From Akkermansia muciniphila (lineage in GTDB: Bacteria > Verrucomicrobiota > Verrucomicrobiia > Verrucomicrobiales > V1-33): a stretch of DNA of 64,000 nucleotides. The position numbers and the translations under genes are program-made. Shown in pieces: positions 27,921 through 38,730 of the stretch (positions within the stretch are counted from its first letter, which is position 1; each line of letters opens with the position of its first letter). Under the pieces are notes generated by a model, which was not told where the DNA came from, ran no database searches, and saw only the letters and a list, made by a program, of their open reading frames with translations. The DNA is taken from positions 1-64,000 of the forward strand of contig CAMAUV010000009.1 of assembly GCA_945861415.1 (NCBI GenBank), read 5' to 3'.

Positions 27921-28859
27921 TCATGCCTGTGGCGATGGCGCGGGAGTTGGAGCAGGGGCAAGGAACCGTTCTTTTAGAAAGGCTTCAACTTTTCGAGGCA
28001 CTTCAGGGTCGTTGAAGCGCCCATGGCCGCCGTCTTTCACGTTATAGAGTTCGTTGGCCACGCCTGCCTTCTTCAACGCTGCCGCCAGTAACTCACTCTG
28101 ACCATGGGGCACGAGTGGATCTTTTTTACCATGCACTATGAGAAATGGCGGGTCGGTTTTGTCCACGTAGGTGAGAGGGTTCGCGCTCTTCACCTTTTCG
28201 GGAATCGTCTGCACCGGTCCACCGAGCAGTTTGGCCTCCGGTGCGTCTGGAGTGTCATGATCCATCGTGCCCGGCAGGCGCTGGGTGTTCATTTTAGAAA
28301 CATCCGTGGGACCAAAGAAATCGATGACGCCGGCCACCTTCGTGTCCTTGTCCGTGTGTGGCCCCAGATTACCGTCCATCTCGGTGACACCGGCGCTGGT
28401 CCCCAACACCGCGACGAGATGCCCGCCGGCCGAAGTTCCCCACACCACGATGCGCTCCGCATCCAGCTCGTATTCCTCAGCGTTGGCTTTGATCCAGCGG
28501 ATGGCCGCCTTGCAGTCGTGAATTTGCGCCGGCCATTTCGCTTCTTGACTCAAGCGATAGCCGACACTGACTCCGGCACAGGTTCCCTGCGCAGCAAATC
28601 GTATTACCTGCCCGCGTCCCTGCTCTTTGCTGCCCGCCTGCCATGCGCCACCGTGAACAAAGACCAGCACTGGCAGCTTTTTCCCCGCCTCCCTGTTCTT
28701 TGGCAGAAATATATCCAGCAGCTGGCGCACATTCTCCGTGGTGGCATAGGGCATGTCCAGTTTTGCATCTACCGATAGCGGAATCGCCGGCCCGGGACGC
28801 TGGGCGCGGAGATTGGAGCAAAAAGACAGGAGAACGAGGGGGACAATAGAGCGGTTCAT
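27921..28859 (-). CDS. secreted alpha/beta-hydrolase esterase (BD-FAE / carboxylesterase-like)
   Basis: 312 residues with a Sec signal peptide (MNRSIVPLVLLSFCSNLRAQ). The catalytic apparatus is complete: oxyanion motif HGGAW at residues 69-73, nucleophile Ser143 in GTSAGG, Asp247 in KKDPLVPHG and His279 in DGGHGRF. The family hydrolyses esters of small acids on sugars or other carriers, and many verrucomicrobial members are near polysaccharide-degradation genes, though none are adjacent here. The C-terminus is Pro/Ala-rich. Family secure, substrate open. Confidence 0.92.
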   Translation of the reverse strand: MNRSIVPLVLLSFCSNLRAQRPGPAIPLSVDAKLDMPYATTENVRQLLDIFLPKNREAGKKLPVLVFVHGGAWQAGSKEQGRGQVIRFAAQGTCAGVSVGYRLSQEAKWPAQIHDCKAAIRWIKANAEEYELDAERIVVWGTSAGGHLVAVLGTSAGVTEMDGNLGPHTDKDTKVAGVIDFFGPTDVSKMNTQRLPGTMDHDTPDAPEAKLLGGPVQTIPEKVKSANPLTYVDKTDPPFLIVHGKKDPLVPHGQSELLAAALKKAGVANELYNVKDGGHGRFNDPEVPRKVEAFLKERFLAPAPTPAPSPQA

Positions 28860-29042
28860 ATCGAAATGGTGGTGACGGTAACTGATGAGTTCTAAGCAGA
28901 AGCCGCGGTTACATCGGCAGGAACTGAACCTTTCGATGAGGCGTTTCCACCTTCACCCGTGCTAAACCGCACGCAGCCCGGCTGTCCAGCATAACCATGC
29001 GGTCAATTCCGGCACCTTGCTCAGCGACAAGTGGACATTCGC

Positions 29043-29957
29043 TCAGACGTCGTCCACAGCAGGCAGCCACGGTCGAAATTCCGGCGGGATGGGGGCCTCA
29101 AAGACAAGACGCCGATCGGTCTCGGGGTGGTCAAATCCGAGCGTGCGCGCGTGCAGCATCAGACGGCTGGTGCGCGTTTGGCGGCTGGTGCGGGCGTAAA
29201 TTTCATCACCCAGAAGTGGATGGCCAAGGTGACGCATATGTACGCGGATCTGATGCGTTCGCCCGGTATGCAGCGTGCATCGCACGAGCGAATCACTGCC
29301 GGTGATGTGGAGGACTTCGTAGTCGGTTACAGCGTGCTTGCCTGCGGGCGGGGGCACCACGGCCATGCGCAGGCGGTCGTGGGGATCGCGGGCGATGTGC
29401 GTTTCCACCGTGCCACTGCGCTGGGCCGGGATACCCTGCACGACTGCGAGGTAAACTTTTTCCACGCTGCGCCCGGCGAACTGCTCGGTGAGACTGTGGT
29501 GTGCGGCATCGGTGCGGGCCACAACGAGGCAGCCGCTCGTTTCCTTATCCAACCGGTGCACAATGCCGGGCCGGGCCACACCGCCGATGCTGCTCAGCCC
29601 GCCGAACCGGTGGAGTAGCGCATTGACGACCGTGCCGTCTTCATTGCCGTGGGCGGGATGGACGACCATACCGCAGGCCTTATTCAGCACGGCAAGGTGG
29701 GCGTCTTCATAGAGCACCTCCAGCGGGAGATCCTGCGGCTGGGCCTCCGCGGGTTTGTCCGGCGGAATGGTCCCGCTGATAGCATCCCCGGACTCGACGT
29801 CGGCACTGGCCTTGGTCGCGCGGCCATTCACGGTGACATGCCCCTCTTTGATCAGGGCTTGAATTCGTGAGCGGGAGAGATCGGGCAGACGGGCCGCCAG
29901 AAATTTGTCGAGCCGCCCGCCCCGCTCCGTTGCTTCGGCGGTGAAAGTGAAATCCAT
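29043..29957 (-). CDS. rluD: RluD-type 23S rRNA pseudouridine synthase
   Basis: 304 residues. An N-terminal S4 RNA-binding domain (RGGRLDKFLAARLPDLSRSR) is followed by the RluA/RluD catalytic domain with the catalytic Asp in HRLDKETSG and the later LHTGRTHQIRVHMRHLGHP. It isomerises uridines in 23S rRNA. RluD, RluC and RluA family members look alike; the S4 domain points to RluC/RluD rather than RluA. Single gene. The 183 bases between it and the esterase contain no gene that I can support. Confidence 0.9.
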   Translation of the reverse strand: MDFTFTAEATERGGRLDKFLAARLPDLSRSRIQALIKEGHVTVNGRATKASADVESGDAISGTIPPDKPAEAQPQDLPLEVLYEDAHLAVLNKACGMVVHPAHGNEDGTVVNALLHRFGGLSSIGGVARPGIVHRLDKETSGCLVVARTDAAHHSLTEQFAGRSVEKVYLAVVQGIPAQRSGTVETHIARDPHDRLRMAVVPPPAGKHAVTDYEVLHITGSDSLVRCTLHTGRTHQIRVHMRHLGHPLLGDEIYARTSRQTRTSRLMLHARTLGFDHPETDRRLVFEAPIPPEFRPWLPAVDDV

Positions 29958-30060
29958 TTGTATCTCTGCGGCGCGCTGGGTGTGATTTCAAGGCGAGTCT
30001 CCCGCTTGCTCCCTAAGGATGTTCTGTGCATAGGCAGCATGAATTCCACTTACCTGACCT

Positions 30061-31050
30061 ATGGCACAAATCTACTACTCCGGCCCCAACCGCCAGCCTG
30101 TTATCGTTGATGACACAGAAATTCCCGCCCTTGTCGCGAATGGTAGAGTCAATGCCGGCACGCTGGTATGGATGAATGGAATGGCGGACTGGAAACCTCT
30201 GAAGGATGTCCGGCCTGATTTGTTGAGCGCACCTGCCGCACTTGCCGGAACTGGGCCTCCGCCCCCACCGCGCAAGTCCCATGAGATCGACTACAAGCTC
30301 TTTGGCGAAGAGATGCAGATCGTGGAAATAGAACTCGACCCGGGGGAAACCGTGATCGCGGAAGCCGGGGCTATGAATTACATGGATCAGGGCATCAAGT
30401 TTGAGACGAAAATGGGCGATGGATCGAACCCGAAGAGCGGCTTCTGGGATAAGATGAAGCAGGTTGGGAGTCGGGTGTTCACTGGGGAGTCGCTGTTCAT
30501 GACCCACTTCACCAATCACGCTACGGGCAAACAGTCCGTGGCTTTTGCCGCGCCGTATCCGGGAAAGATCATCCCCATCGAGTTGAACCAGTACAACGGC
30601 GAACTGCTCTGTCAGAAAGACGCGTTTCTCTGTGCTGCCATGGGCACAAAGGTGGGCATCGCATTCGCGCAAAAGCTGGGTGTGGGCCTTTTCGGTGGTG
30701 AAGGATTCATCCTGCAAAAACTCAATGGCGACGGACGGGCATTCATCCACGTGGGCGGTACGGTGATCAAAAAGGAACTGCGCGGGGAAATGCTGCTCGT
30801 AGATACGGGCTGCCTTGCGGCATTCACGCAGGGCATTGAATACAACATTCAGCGTGCCGGAAATCTAAAGAGCATGGTGTTTGGCGGTGAGGGGCTCTTC
30901 CTTGCGACTCTGCGGGGATACGGTACCGTTTGGATTCAGAGCCTGCCCTTCGTTCGTCTTGCGGGTCGCATCCTCGCGAACCAAACGGGAGCCGCAAGTA
31001 GCGACAGCGGATCGCTCCTCGGTGGACTGGGGAATTTGTTCGGCGATTGA
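30061..31050 (+). CDS. AIM24/TIGR00266-family protein with N-terminal GYF_2 domain
   Basis: 329 residues, no signal peptide. Residues 1-57 form a GYF_2-type domain ([11 protein letters not shown]...[17 protein letters not shown]). After a Pro-rich linker comes the AIM24 beta-barrel ([25 protein letters not shown]-like repeats and [12 protein letters not shown]). AIM24 is a mitochondrial inner-membrane protein in yeast, and bacterial relatives have no settled role. GYF_2 domains are common in PVC and other bacteria as peptide-binding modules. It is divergent from rluD across about 100 bases, a likely promoter region. Confidence 0.88.
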   Translation: MAQIYYSGPNRQPVIVDDTEIPALVANGRVNAGTLVWMNGMADWKPLKDVRPDLLSAPAALAGTGPPPPPRKSHEIDYKLFGEEMQIVEIELDPGETVIAEAGAMNYMDQGIKFETKMGDGSNPKSGFWDKMKQVGSRVFTGESLFMTHFTNHATGKQSVAFAAPYPGKIIPIELNQYNGELLCQKDAFLCAAMGTKVGIAFAQKLGVGLFGGEGFILQKLNGDGRAFIHVGGTVIKKELRGEMLLVDTGCLAAFTQGIEYNIQRAGNLKSMVFGGEGLFLATLRGYGTVWIQSLPFVRLAGRILANQTGAASSDSGSLLGGLGNLFGD

Positions 31051-31098
31051 GCCTGCCATCGCCACGGAAGCCCCCACCGCTTCTCGCCGCCGCTCACT

Positions 31099-31542
31099 AT
31101 GTCATGGGGTGCGATGATTGTTAAATCCGCAGAGACTCAGGCCCCGATCGGCGGCTTTGAAGAACTGGCCGGAATGATTACAGACTTCTGGGAAACGGAC
31201 GAATCCCTGCCGCGCGAAAATTTTCCCCTTTGCCGTCCAGTCCACTTGCGGGGCAGCGGCTGCCGCATGGAGTCCAAGCTGCAGACGGCCGAAAAGATGG
31301 AGCGGATTCAGGAGAAACTAAAGCAGGAGGACAGTGGGAACCCAATTCAGCTTGAGGAATTGCTCTCGTGGGATCTCCGGGCCCGGCGGAGGAAGTGGTG
31401 GCCATTCTTTTCTCCATCAAAGGCGGCGGCGATCTGGCCGGGGATTTGGCGAATTCTTGCCTGCTGCACGACTCGTTTTAATCTACTTCCTGACCATGGA
31501 AACGATCGATCGGGAGGCTCCCGGCCGGGAATCCTATCATAA
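31099..31542 (+). CDS. doubtful hypothetical ORF, possibly frameshifted
   Basis: 147 codons. The first 90 residues look like a protein (a Glu/Lys-rich helix MERIQEKLKQEDSGNPIQLE), but the last 50 are rich in Trp, Arg and Cys and read poorly. In the two other frames of the same strand the 3' part looks at least as good: one gives VVAILFSIKGGGDLAGDLAN before a stop near 31492, the other ends LTMETIDREAPGRESYHKW... at 31576. This pattern suggests a frameshift near 31380-31400 or a decayed gene. No family recognised. Confidence 0.35.
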   Translation: MSWGAMIVKSAETQAPIGGFEELAGMITDFWETDESLPRENFPLCRPVHLRGSGCRMESKLQTAEKMERIQEKLKQEDSGNPIQLEELLSWDLRARRRKWWPFFSPSKAAAIWPGIWRILACCTTRFNLLPDHGNDRSGGSRPGILS

Positions 31543-31600
31543 GTGGCAGGGGTTTCGGGATCATCTTGGGGAGTGAATTCCGGCGACGGCCTCAGGCTTT

Positions 31601-31620
31601 AGCGGCCCGCCGGGGCCGCT
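31601..31620. terminator. perfect 8-bp hairpin
   Basis: AGCGGCCC-GCCG-GGGCCGCT: an 8-base stem with a 4-base loop, 25 bases after the last possible upstream stop. No T-run follows, so it is a terminator-like or RNA-stabilising hairpin rather than a classic intrinsic terminator. Confidence 0.45.
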
Positions 31621-31710
31621 GGGTAATTCCCTGACGCAAGGAAAAATTATCTTCCCCTTGACCATGCACGGGGAAGGCCGTCTCGTTAATTTGGTTTCCA
31701 GCCCCGCGCT

Positions 31711-31733
31711 GAGGGGTGTGCCCCTCCCGTTTT
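31711..31733 (+). terminator. short hairpin followed by TTTT upstream of mreB
   Basis: GAGGGG-TGTG-CCCCTC followed by CCGTTTT. It may end transcription from upstream or attenuate the mre operon. The stretch 31577-31875 otherwise contains only the presumed mreB promoter and leader; no gene is visible. Confidence 0.4.
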
Positions 31734-31767
31734 AGTGCTTAATCCACTGAAAATCAAGGCACCCTAG

Positions 31768-32904
<1,137 letters not shown>

Positions 32905-33008
32905 CACTTTTCACCTGCATCCCCCGCCGTTATGACTGAGAGCCTGCAAATCACCTGCCTAGAGCCGGTTTGCTTGAACTCATTGCCCACCGGGGGTGCG
33001 CCGATGCA

Positions 33009-33881
33009 ATGAAGAAGCTGAATTTGCTTGCGCTGGCGTTGTTCGTGGCAGCCCTTGGTTGGGTCTACACGTTTAACAACGATATCACGCGCACTATTCA
33101 GAACCGCATCAGCGCATTCTTCGCCGCGTTTAAAAAGACAGGTGCCAGTGCTCAAGACGCGATCACCGGGGCCAGCGAGGCAAAGATGACGTCGGAGCAG
33201 CTCCGCGCCCTCAATAACAAGCTAGCCATTGAGAATGCGGAACTAAAAATCTACCGCTCGCAGGTGGAGAGCCTTCAGGGCGAAGTGAAGCGGCTCAGCG
33301 AACTGCTGAAATTCGATGAGCGAAGTCCGCTCGCCCTCATTCCGGCCAAGATCATCGTGCGCAAAGTGAGTGCATGGCACCACGGAGCCACCATTGACCG
33401 CGGCAGCCGCCACGGCATCCAAGCGGGCAGCCCCATCGTGGTGCCGGTGAGACCGCGCCCGGACGCGCCTGAGCAGCCCGCGCTGGTGGGCCGCATTCTG
33501 CGCATTGGTGAAAATGAGAGCGAAATACTCTTCATCACTGATGAGCTTTGCAAAGTTTCTGGCCGGGTGGAGGGCAGTGTCTTCAAGGGTATCCTCGAAG
33601 GCGTGCGCGTCTCCACCTCCCGCCGCCCTGAACTGCGTCTGCGCTATCTTTCCCGTGAAGCCACCGTGGAAAAAGAGCGCCTTGTCTATTCTTCTGATAC
33701 TACCAACCGCTTTCCTCCCGACATTCTGCTTGGGACCGTTGTCGATTTCCGGCCGGGCGATGCTTCCAGCGAGGCCATCGTCGAGCCGGCCGCAAATCTA
33801 GATGATTTGCCCTATGTCTTCGTGCTGGAGCAGAAAGTGGAGGCCAAATCCGCCCCGCCACCGCCTGCGGACCCGCCATGA
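33009..33881 (+). CDS. mreC: rod-shape protein MreC
   Basis: 290 residues from the ATG at 33009; the longer frame from TTG at 32970 adds residues that do not look real. One N-terminal helix (LLALALFVAALGWVYTF), a coiled coil (about residues 60-100, ALNNKLAIENAELKIYRSQVESL) and then the periplasmic beta-rich domain (KIIVRKVSAWHHGATIDRG..., GIQAGSPIVVP). MreC links MreB to the elongation synthases in the periplasm. It overlaps mreD by four bases (ATGA). Confidence 0.92.
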   Translation: MKKLNLLALALFVAALGWVYTFNNDITRTIQNRISAFFAAFKKTGASAQDAITGASEAKMTSEQLRALNNKLAIENAELKIYRSQVESLQGEVKRLSELLKFDERSPLALIPAKIIVRKVSAWHHGATIDRGSRHGIQAGSPIVVPVRPRPDAPEQPALVGRILRIGENESEILFITDELCKVSGRVEGSVFKGILEGVRVSTSRRPELRLRYLSREATVEKERLVYSSDTTNRFPPDILLGTVVDFRPGDASSEAIVEPAANLDDLPYVFVLEQKVEAKSAPPPPADPP

Positions 33882-34486
33882 TGATCTTCGTCCTCTTGCT
33901 TTTCATACTCTCCGGCTTCGGCTTTGTGGTGCAGGATTTTATTCCCTCCATCGACTGGGCATGGCATGCGCGCATCTTCATCGTGCCGGTCATCTTTTTT
34001 GCATGCGCCATCAGTCTGCCGTATCCGGTGATGCTGCTGTTTGCGTTCGCCACGGGTTTTGTGTGGGATGCGCTGAATCATGTCTCCTTGCAGTTTCCGG
34101 ATGTCGCACGGGTAGCCATTGAAGTGGGAGCTGTGCCGCCAGGGGCCGGGGCTCCGTTTGGCTTCACGATTTTCCTCTACGGGCTGCTTGGCTCTCTCAT
34201 GCACGGCATCCGTCCCCTCTTCCGCCGCGGGCGCTGGGAACTGCCGGTGCTCATGACCGGAGCGGGAACCTTTCTGCTTCTCACTCTCGATTACGTCTTT
34301 ATCAATTTCCGCCGCGGCGGCTTCCATTTTCCGCTGGAGGTCTGGCATCACATCGGAGCCACCGCCGTCCTGTCCATGATCGTCGCCCCCTTCGTTTTCC
34401 TTCTTATCAACTGGCTCGCCAAAATCAGCGGATACAGCATCCGCTACGAAGGCCTGAGCCGCCGTCGCTGGTCTCTCCCCAAATGA
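33878..34486 (+). CDS. mreD: MreD-like membrane protein
   Basis: 202 residues with about five transmembrane helices (for example FVLLLFILSGFGFVVQDFI and FIVPVIFFACAISLPYPVMLLFAF). Sequence conservation in MreD is weak; the call rests mainly on position between mreC and mrdA, helix count and start/stop overlaps at both ends (ATGA). It would complete the Rod complex. Confidence 0.8.
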   Translation: MMIFVLLLFILSGFGFVVQDFIPSIDWAWHARIFIVPVIFFACAISLPYPVMLLFAFATGFVWDALNHVSLQFPDVARVAIEVGAVPPGAGAPFGFTIFLYGLLGSLMHGIRPLFRRGRWELPVLMTGAGTFLLLTLDYVFINFRRGGFHFPLEVWHHIGATAVLSMIVAPFVFLLINWLAKISGYSIRYEGLSRRRWSLPK

Positions 34487-36810
34487 ACTACAGCCCTCGC
34501 CTCCGCCTTCTCCTGCTTGCCGTCGTTATCGTCGCCGGTTTCTTCGCGCTGTTTTACCGTCTCTGGTATCTCCAGATCGAACAGCAGGAGCACTACATGG
34601 CCCAGCAGCCGGAAACCGATACGGCGCAACAGCGCGTGCCCGGCACCCGCGGAAACCTTCGTGACCGTACCGGTAGTTTTTATTTCGCCCGCAATGAGAC
34701 CAGCATAGAGATTGGCATCAATCTGCGGGCGGTGGAACTAGCATGGTACGAAAAGCATCGACTGGATCTGCGCAAAAAGGATTTCGTTAAACCCATGCGT
34801 CCCTATGGGCCAAAAGCCGTGGAGGGGCTCGACATCATTGCTGTGCTCAACGAGATCGTCTTTGAGCCGCTCAATAATCTGAGGCTTTACAAAGTGCCCG
34901 CTACGGACGCCGCGAAGCGAAAACAGGAGCAGTCCATCATTCTCTCCTACATGTCCAACAAGGGGGTCATTCCTTTCCCTTATGAGAAAGATCTTCTGCA
35001 GGGGGACGATGAAAGCTTTCGCCGTTTTACCGCCTACGTAGAGAACGCCCCCAGCATTCCCGGCCTCACCATTACGGAGCGGCCCAAGCGCCGCTATCCC
35101 ATGAAAGCGATGGCTGGACATCTCGTGGGCTACATTCAGGAGAACCGCGATGTCCTGCCTGATGAGGAAAAGGCAGCCATGGACAAAGCAATTGCGAAAG
35201 CCGCGGCCGCCGACAAGCCGCGGCCGCAGTTCTACTTCGAAGCGGACGACATCGGCGTGTCCGGTTTGGAGGAATCTCAGAATGAAAAACTGCGCGGCAA
35301 ACCCGGCGAGCGCACATGGTTGGTGAACGAACATGGACGGCTCACGGAGGAAATCCGCGAATTGCGCCGCGATCCTCTGCCCGGCGCGGATGTTTTTCTG
35401 ACGATCGATGCTAGGATGCAATACATCGCCGAGATGGCGCTGCGCGATTCCAAAGCCGGACGCGCGGCTGCTGTGGTCATGCATCCTAACACTGGTGAGG
35501 TGCTGGCTATGGCATCGCTGCCTTCTTATGACCCATCCATGTTTCTTCCTCCTAAGGACAATGACGCGATCAATGCCCTCTACGATAAGGAATCCCCATT
35601 CCCACCAGCCTCACTGCCACTGGCGCTTCGTGCAGACACTCCCGGCTCGGCATTCAAACTGATGGTGGCGCTGGCGGCTTCCATGTCCGGGAAGCCGGTC
35701 ATTCGCTCCTACGGCTGCAACGGCGGTATTCTTTTCGGCAATAAAGTGGTCAGGTGCATGGGGACTCATGGCTCGCTGGGGCTGGCGGATGCTGTCAAGA
35801 AATCCTGCAATTGCTACTTTATGCAGCTCTCCATGGCTGCGAAGATCGAGAACCTGCAGGAAGTCACAAAGCTGTTCCATTTTGGCCAGCAGGACTTCCC
35901 CATGGGGAGCGGTATTGAAGTGCCCGGAATGGAGGGCAATGGCCGCCTCTACAGCCAGTCAGGCCGGTTCACTCAGACAGACACCGCCCTCGCTGGGATT
36001 GGTCAGGGACCGATCAACGTCACTCCCCTGCAACTGGCGATGCTGGCTTCCGCCATTGGCAACGGCGGCAAGATCTATCAGCCGACGCTGATTCACCATT
36101 TTGAAGAGCATCAGTATGACCGCGACAGCCGCCGCCAGAAGGTAATCACCGAGTTCAAACCTAAGCTGCTGGCCGATCTGATCAGTATGGGGGTCAAGCC
36201 ACTCGACCTCGAAGAAATGCAACTGGGCATGTGGAAGGTCGTCAACGAGCAGGGCGGCACGGCCATTGCGCGGGCCAAATCTACTATGGTGGTCATCGCC
36301 GGGAAAACCAGTACCGCTCAGCGAAAACTAAACGGCAAGGATGATGACCGCGTGTGGTTCATGGCGTATGCTCCTGCTGACAAGCCGACCATCGCTGTCG
36401 CCGTCATGGTCATTAACGGGAAAGCCGGAGGCCGTGTTGCAGCACCTATTGCCAAGCGGATCATTGAGCAGTGCATTGGTCTTGATGCCGGCACTTATCA
36501 TGTAAAGCCTTACGCACTGGACCCGGCTAAGGGCGGTTACAATTACCTCGATGAAGTCGTCTTCGAGGGAGATAATGTTCCGAGCAATTCAGACGAACCG
36601 GAAACCGCCGAAGGCACCGGAGAGGATTCCGCTGACACGGAGCCCGTTGCCGTGGCGCCCGGACCCAAAATCATGGCACCTAAGGCTGAAGTAGTCCCCG
36701 AAGATGATGCGACAGTAATGATTCGTCGGGTGCTGGAGCCTGTGAAATTCCGCCTTAAAACCGATCCCCCCAACCCGTCTGCGATAACCCCTGCGACAAA
36801 GACGAACTAA
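34483..36810 (+). CDS. mrdA: penicillin-binding protein 2 (elongation transpeptidase)
   Basis: 775 residues, longer than typical PBP2 (about 630) because of an extended middle and an acidic/Pro-rich C-terminal tail (about residues 690-775). One N-terminal anchor helix, a dimerisation domain with GTRGNLRDRTG, then the transpeptidase domain. Catalytic Ser389 is in GSAFK (S-x-x-K), the second motif is SCN near residue 440, and the third is KTS (AGKTSTAQ) near residue 608 where KTG is usual. It cross-links peptidoglycan for cylindrical growth. The partner RodA is not in the window. Confidence 0.93.
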   Translation: MNYSPRLRLLLLAVVIVAGFFALFYRLWYLQIEQQEHYMAQQPETDTAQQRVPGTRGNLRDRTGSFYFARNETSIEIGINLRAVELAWYEKHRLDLRKKDFVKPMRPYGPKAVEGLDIIAVLNEIVFEPLNNLRLYKVPATDAAKRKQEQSIILSYMSNKGVIPFPYEKDLLQGDDESFRRFTAYVENAPSIPGLTITERPKRRYPMKAMAGHLVGYIQENRDVLPDEEKAAMDKAIAKAAAADKPRPQFYFEADDIGVSGLEESQNEKLRGKPGERTWLVNEHGRLTEEIRELRRDPLPGADVFLTIDARMQYIAEMALRDSKAGRAAAVVMHPNTGEVLAMASLPSYDPSMFLPPKDNDAINALYDKESPFPPASLPLALRADTPGSAFKLMVALAASMSGKPVIRSYGCNGGILFGNKVVRCMGTHGSLGLADAVKKSCNCYFMQLSMAAKIENLQEVTKLFHFGQQDFPMGSGIEVPGMEGNGRLYSQSGRFTQTDTALAGIGQGPINVTPLQLAMLASAIGNGGKIYQPTLIHHFEEHQYDRDSRRQKVITEFKPKLLADLISMGVKPLDLEEMQLGMWKVVNEQGGTAIARAKSTMVVIAGKTSTAQRKLNGKDDDRVWFMAYAPADKPTIAVAVMVINGKAGGRVAAPIAKRIIEQCIGLDAGTYHVKPYALDPAKGGYNYLDEVVFEGDNVPSNSDEPETAEGTGEDSADTEPVAVAPGPKIMAPKAEVVPEDDATVMIRRVLEPVKFRLKTDPPNPSAITPATKTN

Positions 36811-36861
36811 ACCAATTCACCGGCTGCCCAGCGGCCACCTAACCATTTAACCATTCAACAC

Positions 36862-38469
36862 ATGCCACTAGCAAACGTGATTAAAAAAATACGCAGACTT
36901 TTTGGAGCGAGTACTAACTTCAATGAAGGGTTCCGCATCGTCGTCAATACCGAGAGACTTGAGCAGCGCGTCGCCGTCGTGGAAAACGGGATGCTTGAGG
37001 AATACACCATTGAGCGCACCGGCACGCAGCACATCGTCGGCAGCATTTATAAAGGCCGCGTCCGCAATATTGAGCAGGGCCTCAAAGCCATGTTCGTGGA
37101 CATCGGTCTTGAGAAGAATGCTTTCCTGCATTTCTGGGATGCCATTCCCGCCGCCGACAATGAAGAGGACGGTGGGGGTGACATCGAGCACATCGACCGT
37201 GGCAGAAAAGCCAAAGTAACAAAGAAGAAGATCACCGCCAAGGATATTCCTGGACTTTATCCGGTGGGCGCGGAAATTCTCGTGCAGGTCACCAAGGGCC
37301 CCATCGGCAACAAAGGCCCGCGGGTGACGACGAATATTTCTCTGCCCGGGCGCTTCCTCGTGCTGATGCCGCTCAATGACATGTTCGGCATCAGTCGGAA
37401 GATCGACGAACCCAAGGAGCGCGACCGCCTGCGCAAGATTCTCCGCAAGCTGAACTTGCCGGACGGCATGGGCGTCATCATGCGCACCGTCTGTCAGGGG
37501 AAGCGTGCGCGTTATTTCGTGCGCGACCTTGCCATGCTCGTGAAGCAATGGAATGAGATCAGCCAAAAGAGCGAGAGCCGTCAGGCCCCCGTGTGCGCCT
37601 TTCAGGAGCCGGATCTTGTGGAGCGCACCGTGCGCGACTTTCTCACCGAGGAAGTGGATGAAGTCATTTGCGACGATGAAGCCACCACCGAACGCATGCG
37701 CAAACTGGTTGGCCTTATCAGCCGCCGCAGCAAGAAGGGCATTCACTGGGTGCAGAGCAACGAGCCCATCTTCGAGCGGCTGGGTATTCAAAAGCAGATC
37801 GACAATGCCTTCCACCGTCAGGTCTGGCTCAAGTGCGGCGGCTACATTGTCATTGATGAAACCGAAGCGCTCATCGCTATCGACGTGAATACCGGGCGCA
37901 ACAAAGGCAGCGATGATCTGGAGAAGACCATTCTCGTCACCAACCTTGAAGCTGCTGAGGAAGTTGCCCGCCAGCTCCGCCTGCGCAACATGGGCGGACT
38001 CATTGTGGTGGACTTCATCGACATGAAACACCGCCGCGATCAGATGGCCGTGTCTAAGATGATGAAGGACAAAATGCGGCGCGACAAAGCCAAAGTGCAG
38101 GTCCTGCCAATTTCATCGCTGGGGCTCATGGAAATGACTCGCCAGCGCCTCCACGAAAGCCTGAGCACAGCGGTCTATGACGACTGCCCGACGTGCAATG
38201 GACAGGGTCGCCTCAAGTCCACCGAAACCGTGAGCGTGGAACTGCAGCGCCGCCTCACCAGCATCCTCCAGCGCTATCCGGACAGCGACCACGACATCAT
38301 GATCACGGTGAGCCCCGAGGTCATGCACCGCCTGCGCACCAAGGATGAGCAACTGCTGGTGGAAATGGAGCGCAAGCATCACGGTCGCTTGAGCTTCCGC
38401 GTGGATCCGGCCTTGCACCGGGAAACTGTGTTGATCACGAATGCGCAAACCGGCAAGGACATGAAGTAA
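36862..38469 (+). CDS. rng: ribonuclease G/E family endoribonuclease
   Basis: 535 residues, close to RNase G length, lacking the long RNase E scaffold tail. An S1-type RNA-binding domain lies near residues 40-130 (HIVGSIYKGRVRNIEQGLKAMFVDIGLEKNAFLH), interrupted by an acidic insert DNEEDGGGDIE. The DNase I-like catalytic core has IDVNTGRN and VVDFIDM, which hold the two metal-binding Asp. The Zn-link cysteines are CPTC near residue 440. It processes rRNA and mRNA. It begins 51 bases after mrdA on the same strand. Confidence 0.93.
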   Translation: MPLANVIKKIRRLFGASTNFNEGFRIVVNTERLEQRVAVVENGMLEEYTIERTGTQHIVGSIYKGRVRNIEQGLKAMFVDIGLEKNAFLHFWDAIPAADNEEDGGGDIEHIDRGRKAKVTKKKITAKDIPGLYPVGAEILVQVTKGPIGNKGPRVTTNISLPGRFLVLMPLNDMFGISRKIDEPKERDRLRKILRKLNLPDGMGVIMRTVCQGKRARYFVRDLAMLVKQWNEISQKSESRQAPVCAFQEPDLVERTVRDFLTEEVDEVICDDEATTERMRKLVGLISRRSKKGIHWVQSNEPIFERLGIQKQIDNAFHRQVWLKCGGYIVIDETEALIAIDVNTGRNKGSDDLEKTILVTNLEAAEEVARQLRLRNMGGLIVVDFIDMKHRRDQMAVSKMMKDKMRRDKAKVQVLPISSLGLMEMTRQRLHESLSTAVYDDCPTCNGQGRLKSTETVSVELQRRLTSILQRYPDSDHDIMITVSPEVMHRLRTKDEQLLVEMERKHHGRLSFRVDPALHRETVLITNAQTGKDMK

Positions 38470-38487
38470 GCAGCCAAATCCTTCGCT

Positions 38488-38730
38488 ATGAAATTCCTCG
38501 TGATCTCCCGCAAAGAGGCCGTGACCTGAATTCTGAGCCCGCTGCTGCTCGCGTTTGGGGGCATGAGACTGTTTCTGCATCTGGGGCAGGTGCAGCATGT
38601 TTATCCCGGCGGGTATCTGGCGCATCATTTGTTGACCGACCGCCTCATCACGATCCCGGCGCCTTTTGTCCTCACCTTCAGGCCGCGCAGCCGTTTCACC
38701 GCTGTGCTATCGGGGCTAGCCCTGCCATGA
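38488..38730 (+). pseudogene. small membrane protein gene interrupted by an in-frame TGA
   Basis: Reading from the ATG at 38488 gives 80 codons with one internal stop, TGA at 38527-38529, between ...RKEAVT and ILSPLLLAFGGMRLFLHLGQ. Both sides look like one protein with a hydrophobic first helix; a Trp (TGG) at the stop would fit well. Its true stop overlaps the ATG of the next ORF by three bases (ATGA), as in a coupled gene pair. Alternatives are a downstream start at ATG 38563 or a sequencing error. There is no redox motif, so selenocysteine is unlikely. Family not recognised. Confidence 0.45.

Noticed and set aside
38527-38529. Selenocysteine at the internal TGA of the small membrane protein
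   Set aside because: No nearby Cys or redox motif; the position suits Trp, so a nonsense mutation or later start is simpler.
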